Below the pieces are notes generated by a model. It saw only the letters and a list, made by a program, of their open reading frames with translations. It did not search any database and was not told where the DNA came from. From an uncultured Mucilaginibacter sp. (lineage in GTDB: Bacteria > Bacteroidota > Bacteroidia > Sphingobacteriales > Sphingobacteriaceae), in NCBI GenBank assembly GCA_903891475.1, contig CAITEP010000030.1, positions 45,143 through 109,142 on the forward strand: a DNA stretch of 64,000 nucleotides. Reading direction: 5' to 3'. A program made the translations under genes and the position numbers. How positions within the stretch are numbered: position 1 is the first letter of the stretch; every line of letters begins with the position of its first letter. Positions 1 to 8,723 of this stretch are shown one piece after another.

Positions 1-1
1 C

Positions 2-214
2 TCTGTTACCGAAATTCTCTATTTTTTTACTGCCGAATATTCAAAAAATATGAAAGTAGGCGATGGGGGAGGCGTGGAGGAAGAAAACGAAAATATTGAG
101 GTATTAGAACTACCATTTAATACCGCTTATAATATGATTACCACCGGAGAAATTCGCGATGGTAAAACCATTATGCTGTTGCAATATGCTAAACTCCATA
201 ACCTTTTAAATTAA
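2..214 (+). CDS. Nudix hydrolase, NudK (GDP-mannose pyrophosphatase) type, C-terminal fragment
   Basis: The reading frame is open from the window edge and stops at TAA 212-214, so only about the last 70 residues are present. They read like the end of E. coli NudK: a VTEILYFFTAEYS strand, the VGDGGGVEEENENIEVLELP segment and the GEIRDGKTIMLLQYAKLH ending. NudK-type enzymes hydrolyse GDP-mannose and related nucleotide sugars in the cytosol. The catalytic Nudix box lies upstream, outside the window, so activity cannot be judged. The next gene starts 5 bp after the stop, which suggests co-transcription. Assignment to this subfamily is fairly secure from the C-terminal signature, while substrate is inferred. 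Confidence 0.75.
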   Translation, partial: SVTEILYFFTAEYSKNMKVGDGGGVEEENENIEVLELPFNTAYNMITTGEIRDGKTIMLLQYAKLHNLLN

Positions 215-219
215 AAATC

Positions 220-579
220 ATGACCATTTTAATAGCAGGCCCTTACCGTTCGGGTACCAATGATGACCCCATTTTAATGGAGCAAAATTTAAACCGTATG
301 GAAGCCATGGCTTTGCCCTTATTTAGGGCTGGACACATACCCTTAATTGGCGAATGGTTGGCCTTACCACTCTTAAAAGCTGCTGGTTCAATAAAAGCGG
401 GTGATGCTATTTACCAAGAAATATCGTACCCGATAGCCAGAAGATTATTAAGCAAATGCGATGCGGTATTAAGAATTGAAGGTGCTTCAAAAGGTGCGGA
501 TGGTGATGTGGAACTAGCTAAGTTGTTGGGTTTAAAAGTTTTTTACAGTCTGGACGACATATTAAATTCGGAAAGCTAA
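220..579 (+). CDS. DUF4406 family protein (nucleoside deoxyribosyltransferase-like fold)
   Basis: This 119-residue cytosolic protein begins with the MTILIAGPYRSG loop typical of the DUF4406 group, which resembles nucleoside 2-deoxyribosyltransferases. A later segment, CDAVLRIEGASKGADGDVEL, matches the family's second conserved loop, in which a serine and a glutamate usually sit near the nucleotide. The function of the family is not established. It follows the NudK-like gene by 5 bp, so a shared mRNA and a link to nucleotide or nucleotide-sugar turnover is plausible but inferred. The ATG at 220 is the only sensible start because the conserved GPYRSG loop follows directly. Confidence 0.7.
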   Translation: MTILIAGPYRSGTNDDPILMEQNLNRMEAMALPLFRAGHIPLIGEWLALPLLKAAGSIKAGDAIYQEISYPIARRLLSKCDAVLRIEGASKGADGDVELAKLLGLKVFYSLDDILNSES

Positions 580-598
580 GTTTTGTGTAAATGATTGC

Positions 599-606
599 TA
601 TTTTTG
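599..606 (+). promoter_or_regulatory. Bacteroidota -7 element upstream of coaD
   Basis: TATTTTTG is an exact TAnnTTTG match, 25 bp upstream of the coaD ATG. It would give a leader of about 20 nt. No transcript data are available; this is a pattern match only. Confidence 0.45.
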
Positions 607-631
607 AAGATATAAAAAGCATCCAATAAAC

Positions 632-1093
632 ATGAAAATAGCCCTTTTCCCAGGTTCGTTCGATCCGGTTACCAAAGCCCATGTTGATATTGTAAAACGC
701 TCGGTTGGCTTGTTTGATAAGGTGTACATCGGGATAGGGGTCAATAATTCCAAGCAAGGCTTTTTAAGCATCGAACAGCGGGAACAAATGCTCAGGGCTG
801 TCTTTGGTACCGACGAGCGTATTCATGTGATAGCCTATGAGGGCCTCACCGTAAATTTTTGCAAAGAAATAGGTGCCAGCTATATGATTAGGGGAATACG
901 TACCGTATCCGACTTTGAATATGAAAAAGCTATTGCACAAATGAACCATTCGCTGGAGCCTGAGATAGAAAGTATTTTTATTGTAAGCAAGCCCGGCTAC
1001 TCCTCTATCAGTTCAACCATTGTACGCGAAATTATGCGTTACCATGGCGATGTATCGCAGTTTATACCGAAGGAAGCTTTACCTTTTCTTTAA
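632..1093 (+). CDS. coaD: phosphopantetheine adenylyltransferase
   Basis: CoaD transfers AMP from ATP to 4'-phosphopantetheine, the penultimate step of coenzyme A synthesis, in the cytosol. The 153 residues match the usual family length (about 160). The N-terminal nucleotidyltransferase signature GSFDPVTKAH (the usual GH of the T/HxGH motif reads AH here) is followed by the RGIRTVSDFEYE substrate loop and the ISSTIVREI ATP-binding motif near the C terminus. Start choice is clear because the catalytic loop follows immediately. Its last 32 bp overlap the end of the convergent Nudix gene. Confidence 0.95.
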   Translation: MKIALFPGSFDPVTKAHVDIVKRSVGLFDKVYIGIGVNNSKQGFLSIEQREQMLRAVFGTDERIHVIAYEGLTVNFCKEIGASYMIRGIRTVSDFEYEKAIAQMNHSLEPEIESIFIVSKPGYSSISSTIVREIMRYHGDVSQFIPKEALPFL

Positions 1094-1700
1094 AAAAACC
1101 TTCTTTTTTCAAAACATCCATTATGGATGGGTAGGTATTGGAAACTATACTGGCAATAGCCGATTTTTTAAACCATTTGGCATCCGTTATGCCTTCTTCT
1201 TTTTGTGGAATTAGTTTAGGGGCTCCTTTGCAGGTCATATTAAACCAAAAGGTCTTTTTTATAACCGGCTCGCCTTTAAAGGTATAAATATGGTAGGTAT
1301 TGCAAATTTTATCCTCCAGCTTGCCCACTTTTATGCCGCATTCTTCTTCCACCTCACGTACCGCTGCTTCCTTTATACCTTCTTTTTTTTCAATTTTACC
1401 CTTTGGTAGGTCCCATTTATCATTTCGGTATATGAATAAATATTCCTTATTTTCATTCATCACCAAGCCACCTGCCGCTTTAATAATCGGGATGCTTTTC
1501 AGTAGTTGTTTCAATACTTTTTTAGGGTCATTTTTAACAATATAAAATTGTTTACTATAATTTGCTAAAACCCAAGGGTATATTAGTTTGAGGTCTAAAA
1601 TATCAGCCTTAATATTTTCATAATTTTGAAAATTTTGGGGTAAGGATGAAGTAATCAAAATTACCTTTTCGTTGATATAAATTCTGTATTTTTGTGCCAT
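1062..1700 (-). CDS. Nudix hydrolase with N-terminal extension
   Basis: A 212-residue cytosolic protein. The C-terminal half carries a complete Nudix box (G-x5-E-x7-REVEEECGI, about residues 100-122), the Mg-binding pyrophosphatase motif. The first 70 residues form an extension that resembles no domain I can name. Such Nudix proteins hydrolyse nucleoside diphosphates linked to another moiety, and the substrate here is unknown. The gene overlaps the coaD 3' end by 32 bp. Its start codon (1698-1700) shares two bases with the divergent pyrE ATG (1699-1701), so its promoter must lie inside pyrE. The start is supported by the MAQKYRIYINEK beta-strand-like N terminus. Confidence 0.85.
   Translation of the reverse strand: MAQKYRIYINEKVILITSSLPQNFQNYENIKADILDLKLIYPWVLANYSKQFYIVKNDPKKVLKQLLKSIPIIKAAGGLVMNENKEYLFIYRNDKWDLPKGKIEKKEGIKEAAVREVEEECGIKVGKLEDKICNTYHIYTFKGEPVIKKTFWFNMTCKGAPKLIPQKEEGITDAKWFKKSAIASIVSNTYPSIMDVLKKEGFFKEKVKLPSV
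1687..1694 (+). promoter_or_regulatory. -7 element of pyrE, inside the Nudix coding region
   Basis: TATTTTTG matches TAnnTTTG exactly and ends 4 bp before the pyrE ATG, so transcription would begin at or next to the start codon. It lies within the first codons of the divergent Nudix gene. Confidence 0.55.
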
Positions 1701-2340
1701 GTCTAATACTACTGAAATAGGTCAGCAGGTTGCTGAATTCCTGCTGCAAATTAAAGCAATTAAATTACAACCTAATAATCCATTTACATGGTCATCAGGT
1801 TGGAAATCGCCCATATATTGCGATAACCGTATCACCTTATCACATCCTACCATACGTACCTACATCAGGCAACAACTAACCGTATTAATTCAGGATATGT
1901 TTGGGCCTGTGGGTTGCATAGCCGGCATAGCCACCGCTGGTATTCCACAAGGAGCGTTAGTGGCGCAGGAATTAGGTTTACCTTTTATTTATGTACGCTC
2001 AAAACCCAAAGAACATGGCATGGGTAATTTAATTGAGGGTGATGTTTTAACAGGCAAAAGGGTGGTGTTGGTAGAAGATACCATCTCGACCGGAAAAAGC
2101 AGCCTACAAGCTGTTGATGCTTTACGCGCTGCTGATTATGATGTGGCAGGTCTGGTTGCCATTTTTACTTATGGCTTTGATATAGCTAACGATAATTTTA
2201 AGCAAGCCAATTGCCCATTCGCTACCCTTTCAAATTATCAGGAGTTGATGATTTATGCCGAAAAAAACCAACTATTTACCAGCAATGAGCTGATGCTCTT
2301 GAACGATTGGGTAAAAGACCCGGCAAGCTGGGGTAAATAA
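1699..2340 (+). CDS. pyrE: orotate phosphoribosyltransferase
   Basis: PyrE joins orotate and PRPP to give orotidine monophosphate in de novo pyrimidine synthesis. The 213 residues fit the family. The PRPP-binding loop VVLVEDTISTGKSS is intact, and the flexible catalytic loop with KPKEHGMGN carries the conserved lysines and histidine. The N-terminal segment FTWSSGWKSPIYCDNR is the orotate-binding region. The ATG at 1699 overlaps the start codon of the divergent Nudix gene, and a -7 element at 1687-1694 predicts a leaderless or nearly leaderless mRNA. Confidence 0.95.
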   Translation: MSNTTEIGQQVAEFLLQIKAIKLQPNNPFTWSSGWKSPIYCDNRITLSHPTIRTYIRQQLTVLIQDMFGPVGCIAGIATAGIPQGALVAQELGLPFIYVRSKPKEHGMGNLIEGDVLTGKRVVLVEDTISTGKSSLQAVDALRAADYDVAGLVAIFTYGFDIANDNFKQANCPFATLSNYQELMIYAEKNQLFTSNELMLLNDWVKDPASWGK

Positions 2341-2397
2341 AACCTAATCTTATTCTTTTATTTTAATTTCACCATCAATAAAATATTAAGTACCGGG

Positions 2398-2458
2398 TCA
2401 TCGATTTTTTGATACAATAATACCTTACAGGGGTATTTGTTGTATTAAAAATCGATGA
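2398..2458. repeat. long near-perfect inverted repeat (hairpin) between pyrE and the ABC-F gene
   Basis: The left arm (2398-2424, beginning TCATCGATTTTT) pairs with the right arm (2431-2458, ending AAAAATCGATGA) with two small bulges and a few wobble pairs around a loop of about 6 nt. It sits 58 bp past the pyrE stop. There is no clear T tract after it in either direction, so it is not a textbook terminator. It may be a structured 3' end or a small palindromic repeat element. Confidence 0.6.
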
Positions 2459-4120
<1,662 letters not shown>

Positions 4121-4283
4121 GGTGGGGTAAATGGTAATCTTTATATATTGCAGTTAAAGAAATTTAATTTTAGACTGACTATTTGTAATTTAAAGTAATC
4201 GGATAATACTTATTAACTTTATTTGCATAAATATGCTAATTAAAGCATATTTATCAATTTCTATTACAATTTGGGTATCATTA

Positions 4284-4739
4284 ATGGCAAAAATAAAAAT
4301 AGGGGACATTTTTGAAATCGTTACCCCAATTGGAAAAGCTTATTTGCATTACATTTTTAAAGATGAATCAATTGGAGATTTGATAAGAGTTTTACCAGGT
4401 ATATATGCAGAGAGACCTGCCAGCTTTGAACAGTTAGCTGCTTCTAAAGAACGTTATATGATATTTTTTCCTGTATCAGTTGCAAACAAAAGAAAGATAA
4501 TTGAATTGGTTGGTAACTATCCAACAACTGGTTTTACGAAGCCTGCTTTTATGAGAACAGAGCATATAGTAAAAGGGGATTTTTTAGGATGGTTTATTAT
4601 AAACACGAAAACTTGGCAAAGGGAATTGAAAAAAGAACTTTCATCAGAGCAAAAAGAATTATCACCTTGGGGAGTGTGGAATGATACTCTTTTAATTGAA
4701 AGGCTTGGTAATAATTGGTCTTTACAAAGTTGGAATTAA
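4284..4739 (+). CDS. uncharacterised 151-residue protein, possibly immunity-26-like
   Basis: I do not recognise this gene firmly. The N terminus MAKIKIGDIFEIVTPIGKAY and the following aromatic strand resemble Imm26-type immunity proteins, with a Trp-rich C terminus (WGVWND, NWSLQSWN). The frame is open back to an ATG at 4233, but a TTTATTTG -7-like element lies at 4220-4228, immediately before that ATG, and the predicted extension is hydrophobic and unlike the domain, so I start at 4284. The gene and its flanks (4121-4869) are AT-rich compared with neighbours, it is monocistronic, and no toxin gene is visible. It could be an orphan immunity gene gained by transfer. Confidence 0.5.
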   Translation: MAKIKIGDIFEIVTPIGKAYLHYIFKDESIGDLIRVLPGIYAERPASFEQLAASKERYMIFFPVSVANKRKIIELVGNYPTTGFTKPAFMRTEHIVKGDFLGWFIINTKTWQRELKKELSSEQKELSPWGVWNDTLLIERLGNNWSLQSWN

Positions 4740-4869
4740 TTATAAAGTCGTTTTGCATATTATTGTTTAACCACTGCAAGGATTTATAAAATTTGCTCTT
4801 CTTGAATTGATAAATAATGAAACTGCTTTTAAAATACACTCAAAGCTACCTCTGTAACCAATTTGAAAA

Positions 4870-5484
4870 TTACGATTGCAGTTTTTTCTCCACTCCACTA
4901 ATTTCCCCAATAACAACCTCACCACCACGCTTGAAATTAGCCAAAATAACCCCTTTGCTGGTGGTAACGCTTTCGGTTAGGGTGAAAGTGCGGGGGAAGG
5001 CATCATCGCCAAAGAGTTTTTTGCCTTTGCCCAACAGTAGGGGATGTATTTTGAGCCAAAGCTCGTCCACCAAATCGTGTTTTAATAGCAAGTGCACCAG
5101 TTCCGAGCTGCCCCAAATTTTAATGTCGGAGCCCGCTTGTTCTTTTAATTTGATAATATCCTCAATACCTGATAGAAACTCCACATTTTGCCAATCGGAT
5201 TGGTGGCGGGTATTAGAAAGTACATACTTGGTTACCTCATTTATACCCGGCCAATACTGCCCGTTGGCTGGCCAGTATGGTTCCCAAATTTCAAAAGTTT
5301 TGCGGCCTAAAAGCAAGTCGGCAGGCTGCATATGTATCCTGTGCATTTTACTAAAAGCTTCGTCGCCCAAGGGGGCAACCCAGCCACCATACTTAAAACC
5401 ACGCGAGGTATCCTCCTGCGGCCCACCCGGCGCCTGTATCACCCCATCCAGCGATAGCATGGAGATTACAATAAATTTTCTCAT
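4870..5484 (-). CDS. dihydrofolate reductase-fold protein (RibD C-terminal domain family)
   Basis: A 204-residue single-domain protein of the RibD_C/YyaP type. It begins MRKFIVISMLSLDGVIQAPG, the usual first strand and substrate loop, followed by LLLGRKTFE and, near residue 120, IKIWGSSELVHLLLKHDLVDELW, the nucleotide-binding part of the fold. Family members bind NADPH, but most lack a proven substrate, and this protein is not expected to be the essential folate enzyme. It is monocistronic and faces the AT-rich gene upstream. Family assignment is secure; function is unknown. Confidence 0.85.
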   Translation of the reverse strand: MRKFIVISMLSLDGVIQAPGGPQEDTSRGFKYGGWVAPLGDEAFSKMHRIHMQPADLLLGRKTFEIWEPYWPANGQYWPGINEVTKYVLSNTRHQSDWQNVEFLSGIEDIIKLKEQAGSDIKIWGSSELVHLLLKHDLVDELWLKIHPLLLGKGKKLFGDDAFPRTFTLTESVTTSKGVILANFKRGGEVVIGEISGVEKKLQS

Positions 5485-5695
5485 AATTGAATAGTAGAAT
5501 AGCTATGGTTAATCGCTATTATATTAGGGCTAATTTAATTGTTTTGGGCGAATTTGTTTGGGTTGCATTTTGTAATACAAATAACTACTGATATGCAAAT
5601 ACCCGCATAAGTCTATTTTTTACACTAAAATGCCCATTGTCTATCTAAAAAACCATTCCTTTGCATCTTTTTCAATTACAAAATAATATTACCAC

Positions 5696-5771
5696 GACTT
5701 CGTAGCTCAGTTGGTAGAGCAACAGACTCTTAATCTGTGGGTCCTGAGTTCGAGCCTCAGCGGGGTCACCA
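5696..5771 (+). tRNA. tRNA-Lys (anticodon CTT), CCA encoded
   Basis: The acceptor stem GACTTCG (5696-5702) pairs with CGGGGTC (5761-5767), with two G-U pairs. The D arm GCTCAGTTGGTAGAGC, the anticodon loop CTCTTAA within CAGA/TCTG, and the T arm GAGTTCGAGCCTC are all canonical. Discriminator A5768 is followed by an encoded CCA. The 3' ACCA is also the first four bases of the downstream terminator stem. Confidence 0.95.
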
Positions 5772-5817
5772 AATAGTAGAAAAGCCACCTTTAGGGTGGC
5801 TTTTCTACTATTTGGTG
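5768..5817 (+). terminator. 22-bp perfect terminator hairpin sharing the tRNA ACCA end
   Basis: The arm 5768-5789 is the exact reverse complement of 5795-5816, with a 5-nt loop. The core AAAGCCACC/GGTGGCTTT is a typical strong stem. The stem reaches into the tRNA 3' end. It can also serve the convergent universal stress gene that ends at 5840. Confidence 0.85.
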
Positions 5818-5839
5818 AAATTGGTAATTAGTTCAAACC

Positions 5840-6643
5840 TTAATCCGGCAAAATTAATAGCGGTACAGGGTGGTTATGTAGCATTTTTTGGCTGTTACTG
5901 CCTGCAATATGTTCGCCGTATAGTTTATGGTCGTGGTGTATCATCACCAATAAATCGGCCTTGATACGGGTAATGATTTCAATCAACCAATCCTGTACGT
6001 TTCCTGCATCAATCTGACGGATGGTTACCCGTTCGTAATTGAAGTCGTTTTTATAAAGGTCGAGGTATTTGTCTTGGTTATAAGTCAACTCCTCACCAAA
6101 GTGGGTAATGATAATTTCGGCATGTTCAATTTTGGCGATGTCAATCAAAAACTCCACCGCTTTAGGGTATTTGTTCTTTAAATCGTCGGCAAATACAATG
6201 GTTTTAATTGGTTGGTAAGCACCACCATCCGGTATAAACAGGATAGGGCAGCTGATATGGTACAGCACATTGTAAGTGTCGGAACCAAACAGGAAGTCGT
6301 CTACCGCGTTATTCCCTTTGGAGCCCATAACAATCATATCAACATGATGCTCGCTTACCAGTTGCTTTACACTATGACCCAAATCCTCGTTTTTGCTAAC
6401 CGTCTCAATTCTAACGCTTGCAGCAGCAAATTTTAACAAATCGGCCAGTATGTGTAGCTTTTCATGGTCGGTTTTTTCCAAATTTGCTGAGTCTGGTGCC
6501 TGCGCGTCATCGCCTTCCATATGGTGGGCAATGGCATGGTACAATATTATTTTTGCATTTGTTTTTTCAGCAATTTTTAACGCGTAAAAAGCGGCATTTT
6601 CGGCCTTTGCCGATAAGTCTGTTAAAACAAGAATGGTTTTCAT
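5840..6643 (-). CDS. universal stress protein, tandem UspA domains
   Basis: A 267-residue cytosolic protein with two UspA folds. Domain 1 opens MKTILVLTDLSAKAENAA and carries the ATP-loop signature MGSKGNNAVDDFLFGSDT near residues 105-122 (the G-2x-G-9x-G-ST type). Domain 2 (from about 150) keeps the fold but ends LLVMIHHDHKLYGEHIAGS, a degenerate loop. Tandem Usp proteins are common in Bacteroidota beside oxygen-limitation genes, and this one precedes the 592-aa protein on the same strand. A role in energy stress is inferred from context. Confidence 0.85.
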   Translation of the reverse strand: MKTILVLTDLSAKAENAAFYALKIAEKTNAKIILYHAIAHHMEGDDAQAPDSANLEKTDHEKLHILADLLKFAAASVRIETVSKNEDLGHSVKQLVSEHHVDMIVMGSKGNNAVDDFLFGSDTYNVLYHISCPILFIPDGGAYQPIKTIVFADDLKNKYPKAVEFLIDIAKIEHAEIIITHFGEELTYNQDKYLDLYKNDFNYERVTIRQIDAGNVQDWLIEIITRIKADLLVMIHHDHKLYGEHIAGSNSQKMLHNHPVPLLILPD

Positions 6644-6785
6644 ATTATTTGGTTTATGTTATAAAAATACAATAATTCTTAAACTAGCTACAACAATTAA
6701 ATTTTATTTTTTGTTCCGCATGCCATCAAATAAGCCAATGCTGATTTAAATTTAAGAATAATATCAATCCTACCAAACCCGATTC

Positions 6786-8564
6786 TTAAATCAACATTTT
6801 ACTTAATTTATTTTCAGAAGCAATCAAATCATCCCAATAATCCTTTATAATGTTAGATGCTTGGGCTGGTAAAACCTCAAACAATTGTTTATAATAGCTA
6901 ATGCCTTCCTCCAATTGCGCTTTAAACTTTATAAGGTTTTTGCGCTTTTTCTCGTTCAAATCTTTAATATGTGCCTGCATATCGGTTTGCAGGTAATCAA
7001 TATATAAATTAAGCTCCTTGATAAACATATTGGGTCTTTTAATCTTATCCAGCAAATCCAATTTCCCGTATATATGTTTCACCATTTCGTCTAAGGTGTA
7101 AATCCTTCTAAAATAAGCTAAGTTAGGTCCCGGACAAATGGCAACCGCCTTATTTTCCTTAGGTTTTATAATATCGTCCTTTATATAAGTGGAAGCGCAA
7201 AGCCCTTCACAAAGGCAAATTTTTTCTGTTATATTATTAAACTGTTCCTGATAGTCCTCTTCTGACAATTCAAGCGTGTTTAACTGGTTTATTTTCAAGT
7301 TTTGATACTCTCTGGATGCCAAGCAAATAGGATGCTCCGTAAACTCCGTATTGGTAACCAAATATTTTTTTGTACAAGGGCTACCAGGCTTTCCCTTTTG
7401 CAGGCGTTCCAACCTTTGTTGATTGCTCGAGCTGCCTTTAAAATTATTAAACAATATGCCTAAAGGCGATGAATTGCTGATATAAAAATCGTCTTCCTCT
7501 GCCTCGGCTAGTAATTTTAACGTATGTTCATCAACATTTGTTACCTCGGGCACCAACAAAAACGGACTACCCCAACCGGTACCATCCAGATTATAATGCT
7601 CCATTAAAAAGCTATTTTCGCTGGCAGTGCCTATGCCTCCTTGAACTGTCAGCAGTTGCCTTGGGGCGGATGATAAATTGACTCCCCTCTGCAAAAGGGC
7701 TGGTTGATAAAGCTGGAAAAGCTCCGCTACCATTTCTTCCCTTTTTTGTTTAAATTCCTCCAGAATTGGCCCTAGCAAATAGCCATCGGTAGCAAAAGCG
7801 TGTCCGCCACAATTTAAGCCCGATTCTACCCTGAATTCATATACCCAAACACCCTTCTTAGCCAAAAACTTAGCCTGTATAAAAGCCGACCTATAATCAC
7901 TTACTTTTAAAACAACCTTCTTTTTAAAATTACCTTGTTCATCGGGCAAAAATTGGTCGAGTGTTTCCAAATAGCTATAAAGCCGTGGGTTCATACCTGC
8001 TGATAAAATAACAGACGATACCAAATCGCTCAAGGCGAAGCCACGTAAAGAAGCGATGGCATCGGTGTTTTCATCCCCAGTTGATTCGCCCGCCTCATTA
8101 TAATTCATCTTATCCACTTTCGACATGATATTGGCATCGATGGCTCCTAAAGTCATTTTTGCTCGCAATGCTTGCTGTAGTGCTTGCTTTTCAGCTTCAT
8201 CGCTCGTAGCTAACATCAAGTCGAATTCCTGTTTTAAAGGCGATTCGGCGGGTAGCATTTCAAAATAACGGTAAATATCAGTGCCTTCTTCAAATGGCTC
8301 ATTTTTTAACGCATTGAATTGTTTTTCAACCTGCTCTTTTACCAAGTTCAAATAAGCTTTGATACGCTTTGCCCGGTAATCAGGCTCTTTTTTAGTAATC
8401 GGAACATACTCACTTTTATTTTCAGTATGGAATTCACGCATTCTTTCTACCAGCTCATCATCCACAATTGACATGACGGACGAAATACCGTAGCGCGCAA
8501 CCTTTAATGGGGTATCAGCAGAATAACCTAATCCTAAAACCGGAATATGAAATGTATGGCTCAT
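6786..8564 (-). CDS. conserved uncharacterised 592-residue protein, TIM-barrel/nitronate monooxygenase-like, Cys-rich C-terminal half
   Basis: No signal peptide or membrane segment is visible. The N terminus (IPVLGLGYSADTPLKVARYG) and the central blocks LNCGGHAFATDG, LLTVQGGIGTASENSFLM and LDGTGWGSPFLLVPE resemble the phosphate/FMN-binding turns of nitronate monooxygenase-like TIM barrels; I infer such a fold. The region after residue 390 has six Cys (SPCTKK, HPICLA, ICLCEGLCAS, AICPGP), a possible metal or Fe-S site, then a coiled-coil C terminus. The gene is divergent from ccoI, and the intergenic region holds a perfect dyad, TGACCTAGGTCA. With a TAGCTTTG element at 8620-8627, the dyad lies near -41.5. 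It probably works under low oxygen, but the reaction is unknown. Confidence 0.75.
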   Translation of the reverse strand: MSHTFHIPVLGLGYSADTPLKVARYGISSVMSIVDDELVERMREFHTENKSEYVPITKKEPDYRAKRIKAYLNLVKEQVEKQFNALKNEPFEEGTDIYRYFEMLPAESPLKQEFDLMLATSDEAEKQALQQALRAKMTLGAIDANIMSKVDKMNYNEAGESTGDENTDAIASLRGFALSDLVSSVILSAGMNPRLYSYLETLDQFLPDEQGNFKKKVVLKVSDYRSAFIQAKFLAKKGVWVYEFRVESGLNCGGHAFATDGYLLGPILEEFKQKREEMVAELFQLYQPALLQRGVNLSSAPRQLLTVQGGIGTASENSFLMEHYNLDGTGWGSPFLLVPEVTNVDEHTLKLLAEAEEDDFYISNSSPLGILFNNFKGSSSNQQRLERLQKGKPGSPCTKKYLVTNTEFTEHPICLASREYQNLKINQLNTLELSEEDYQEQFNNITEKICLCEGLCASTYIKDDIIKPKENKAVAICPGPNLAYFRRIYTLDEMVKHIYGKLDLLDKIKRPNMFIKELNLYIDYLQTDMQAHIKDLNEKKRKNLIKFKAQLEEGISYYKQLFEVLPAQASNIIKDYWDDLIASENKLSKMLI

Positions 8565-8619
8565 TATATAATAATTAAAACTAAATAAATAAATCCCTGT
8601 TTAGGGTTGCAAATAGATA

Positions 8620-8627
8620 CAAAGCTA
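8620..8627 (-). promoter_or_regulatory. -7 element of the 592-residue protein gene
   Basis: TAGCTTTG on the minus strand matches TAnnTTTG exactly. The same octamer is used at the ldhA-like promoter. The inferred start site is near 8614, about 50 bp upstream of the ATG. Confidence 0.55.
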
Positions 8628-8649
8628 GGTATGCCATAACTTAAAAAAC

Positions 8650-8661
8650 TGACCTAGGTCA
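8650..8661. promoter_or_regulatory. predicted CRP/FNR-type operator, divergent 592-aa gene/ccoI
   Basis: TGACCTAGGTCA is a perfect 12-bp palindrome of TGAY-N4-RTCA form. Its centre is about 41.5 bp upstream of the inferred start of the minus-strand gene and about 46 bp upstream of the likely ccoI start. The candidate regulator is the REC-CRP protein at 20609-21661. Confidence 0.6.
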
Positions 8662-8723
8662 TATTTTAAGCCACTATATATCATTCTTTTTCTTTGGGAT
8701 TAGGCGCAGTTTTGAATCAAAAT

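Noticed and set aside
1020..1214. 64-residue plus-strand frame across the end of coaD and the Nudix gene
   Set aside because: It overlaps both real genes out of frame and shows no domain.
4817..5494. 225-residue open frame on the plus strand across the DHFR-fold gene
   Set aside because: It is antisense to a recognisable family protein (4870-5484, minus strand) and its translation has no domain; it is a shadow frame.
5696..5817. tRNA-Lys 3' end as an integration (att) site
   Set aside because: There is no integrase, no direct repeat of the tRNA end and no foreign gene block downstream; the inverted repeat is explained by a terminator.
6738..6752. TGATTTAAATTT as a sixth FNR-type operator upstream of the UspA gene
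   Set aside because: The second half-site is TTT rather than TCA, and it lies about 100 bp upstream of the gene without a recognisable -7 element.
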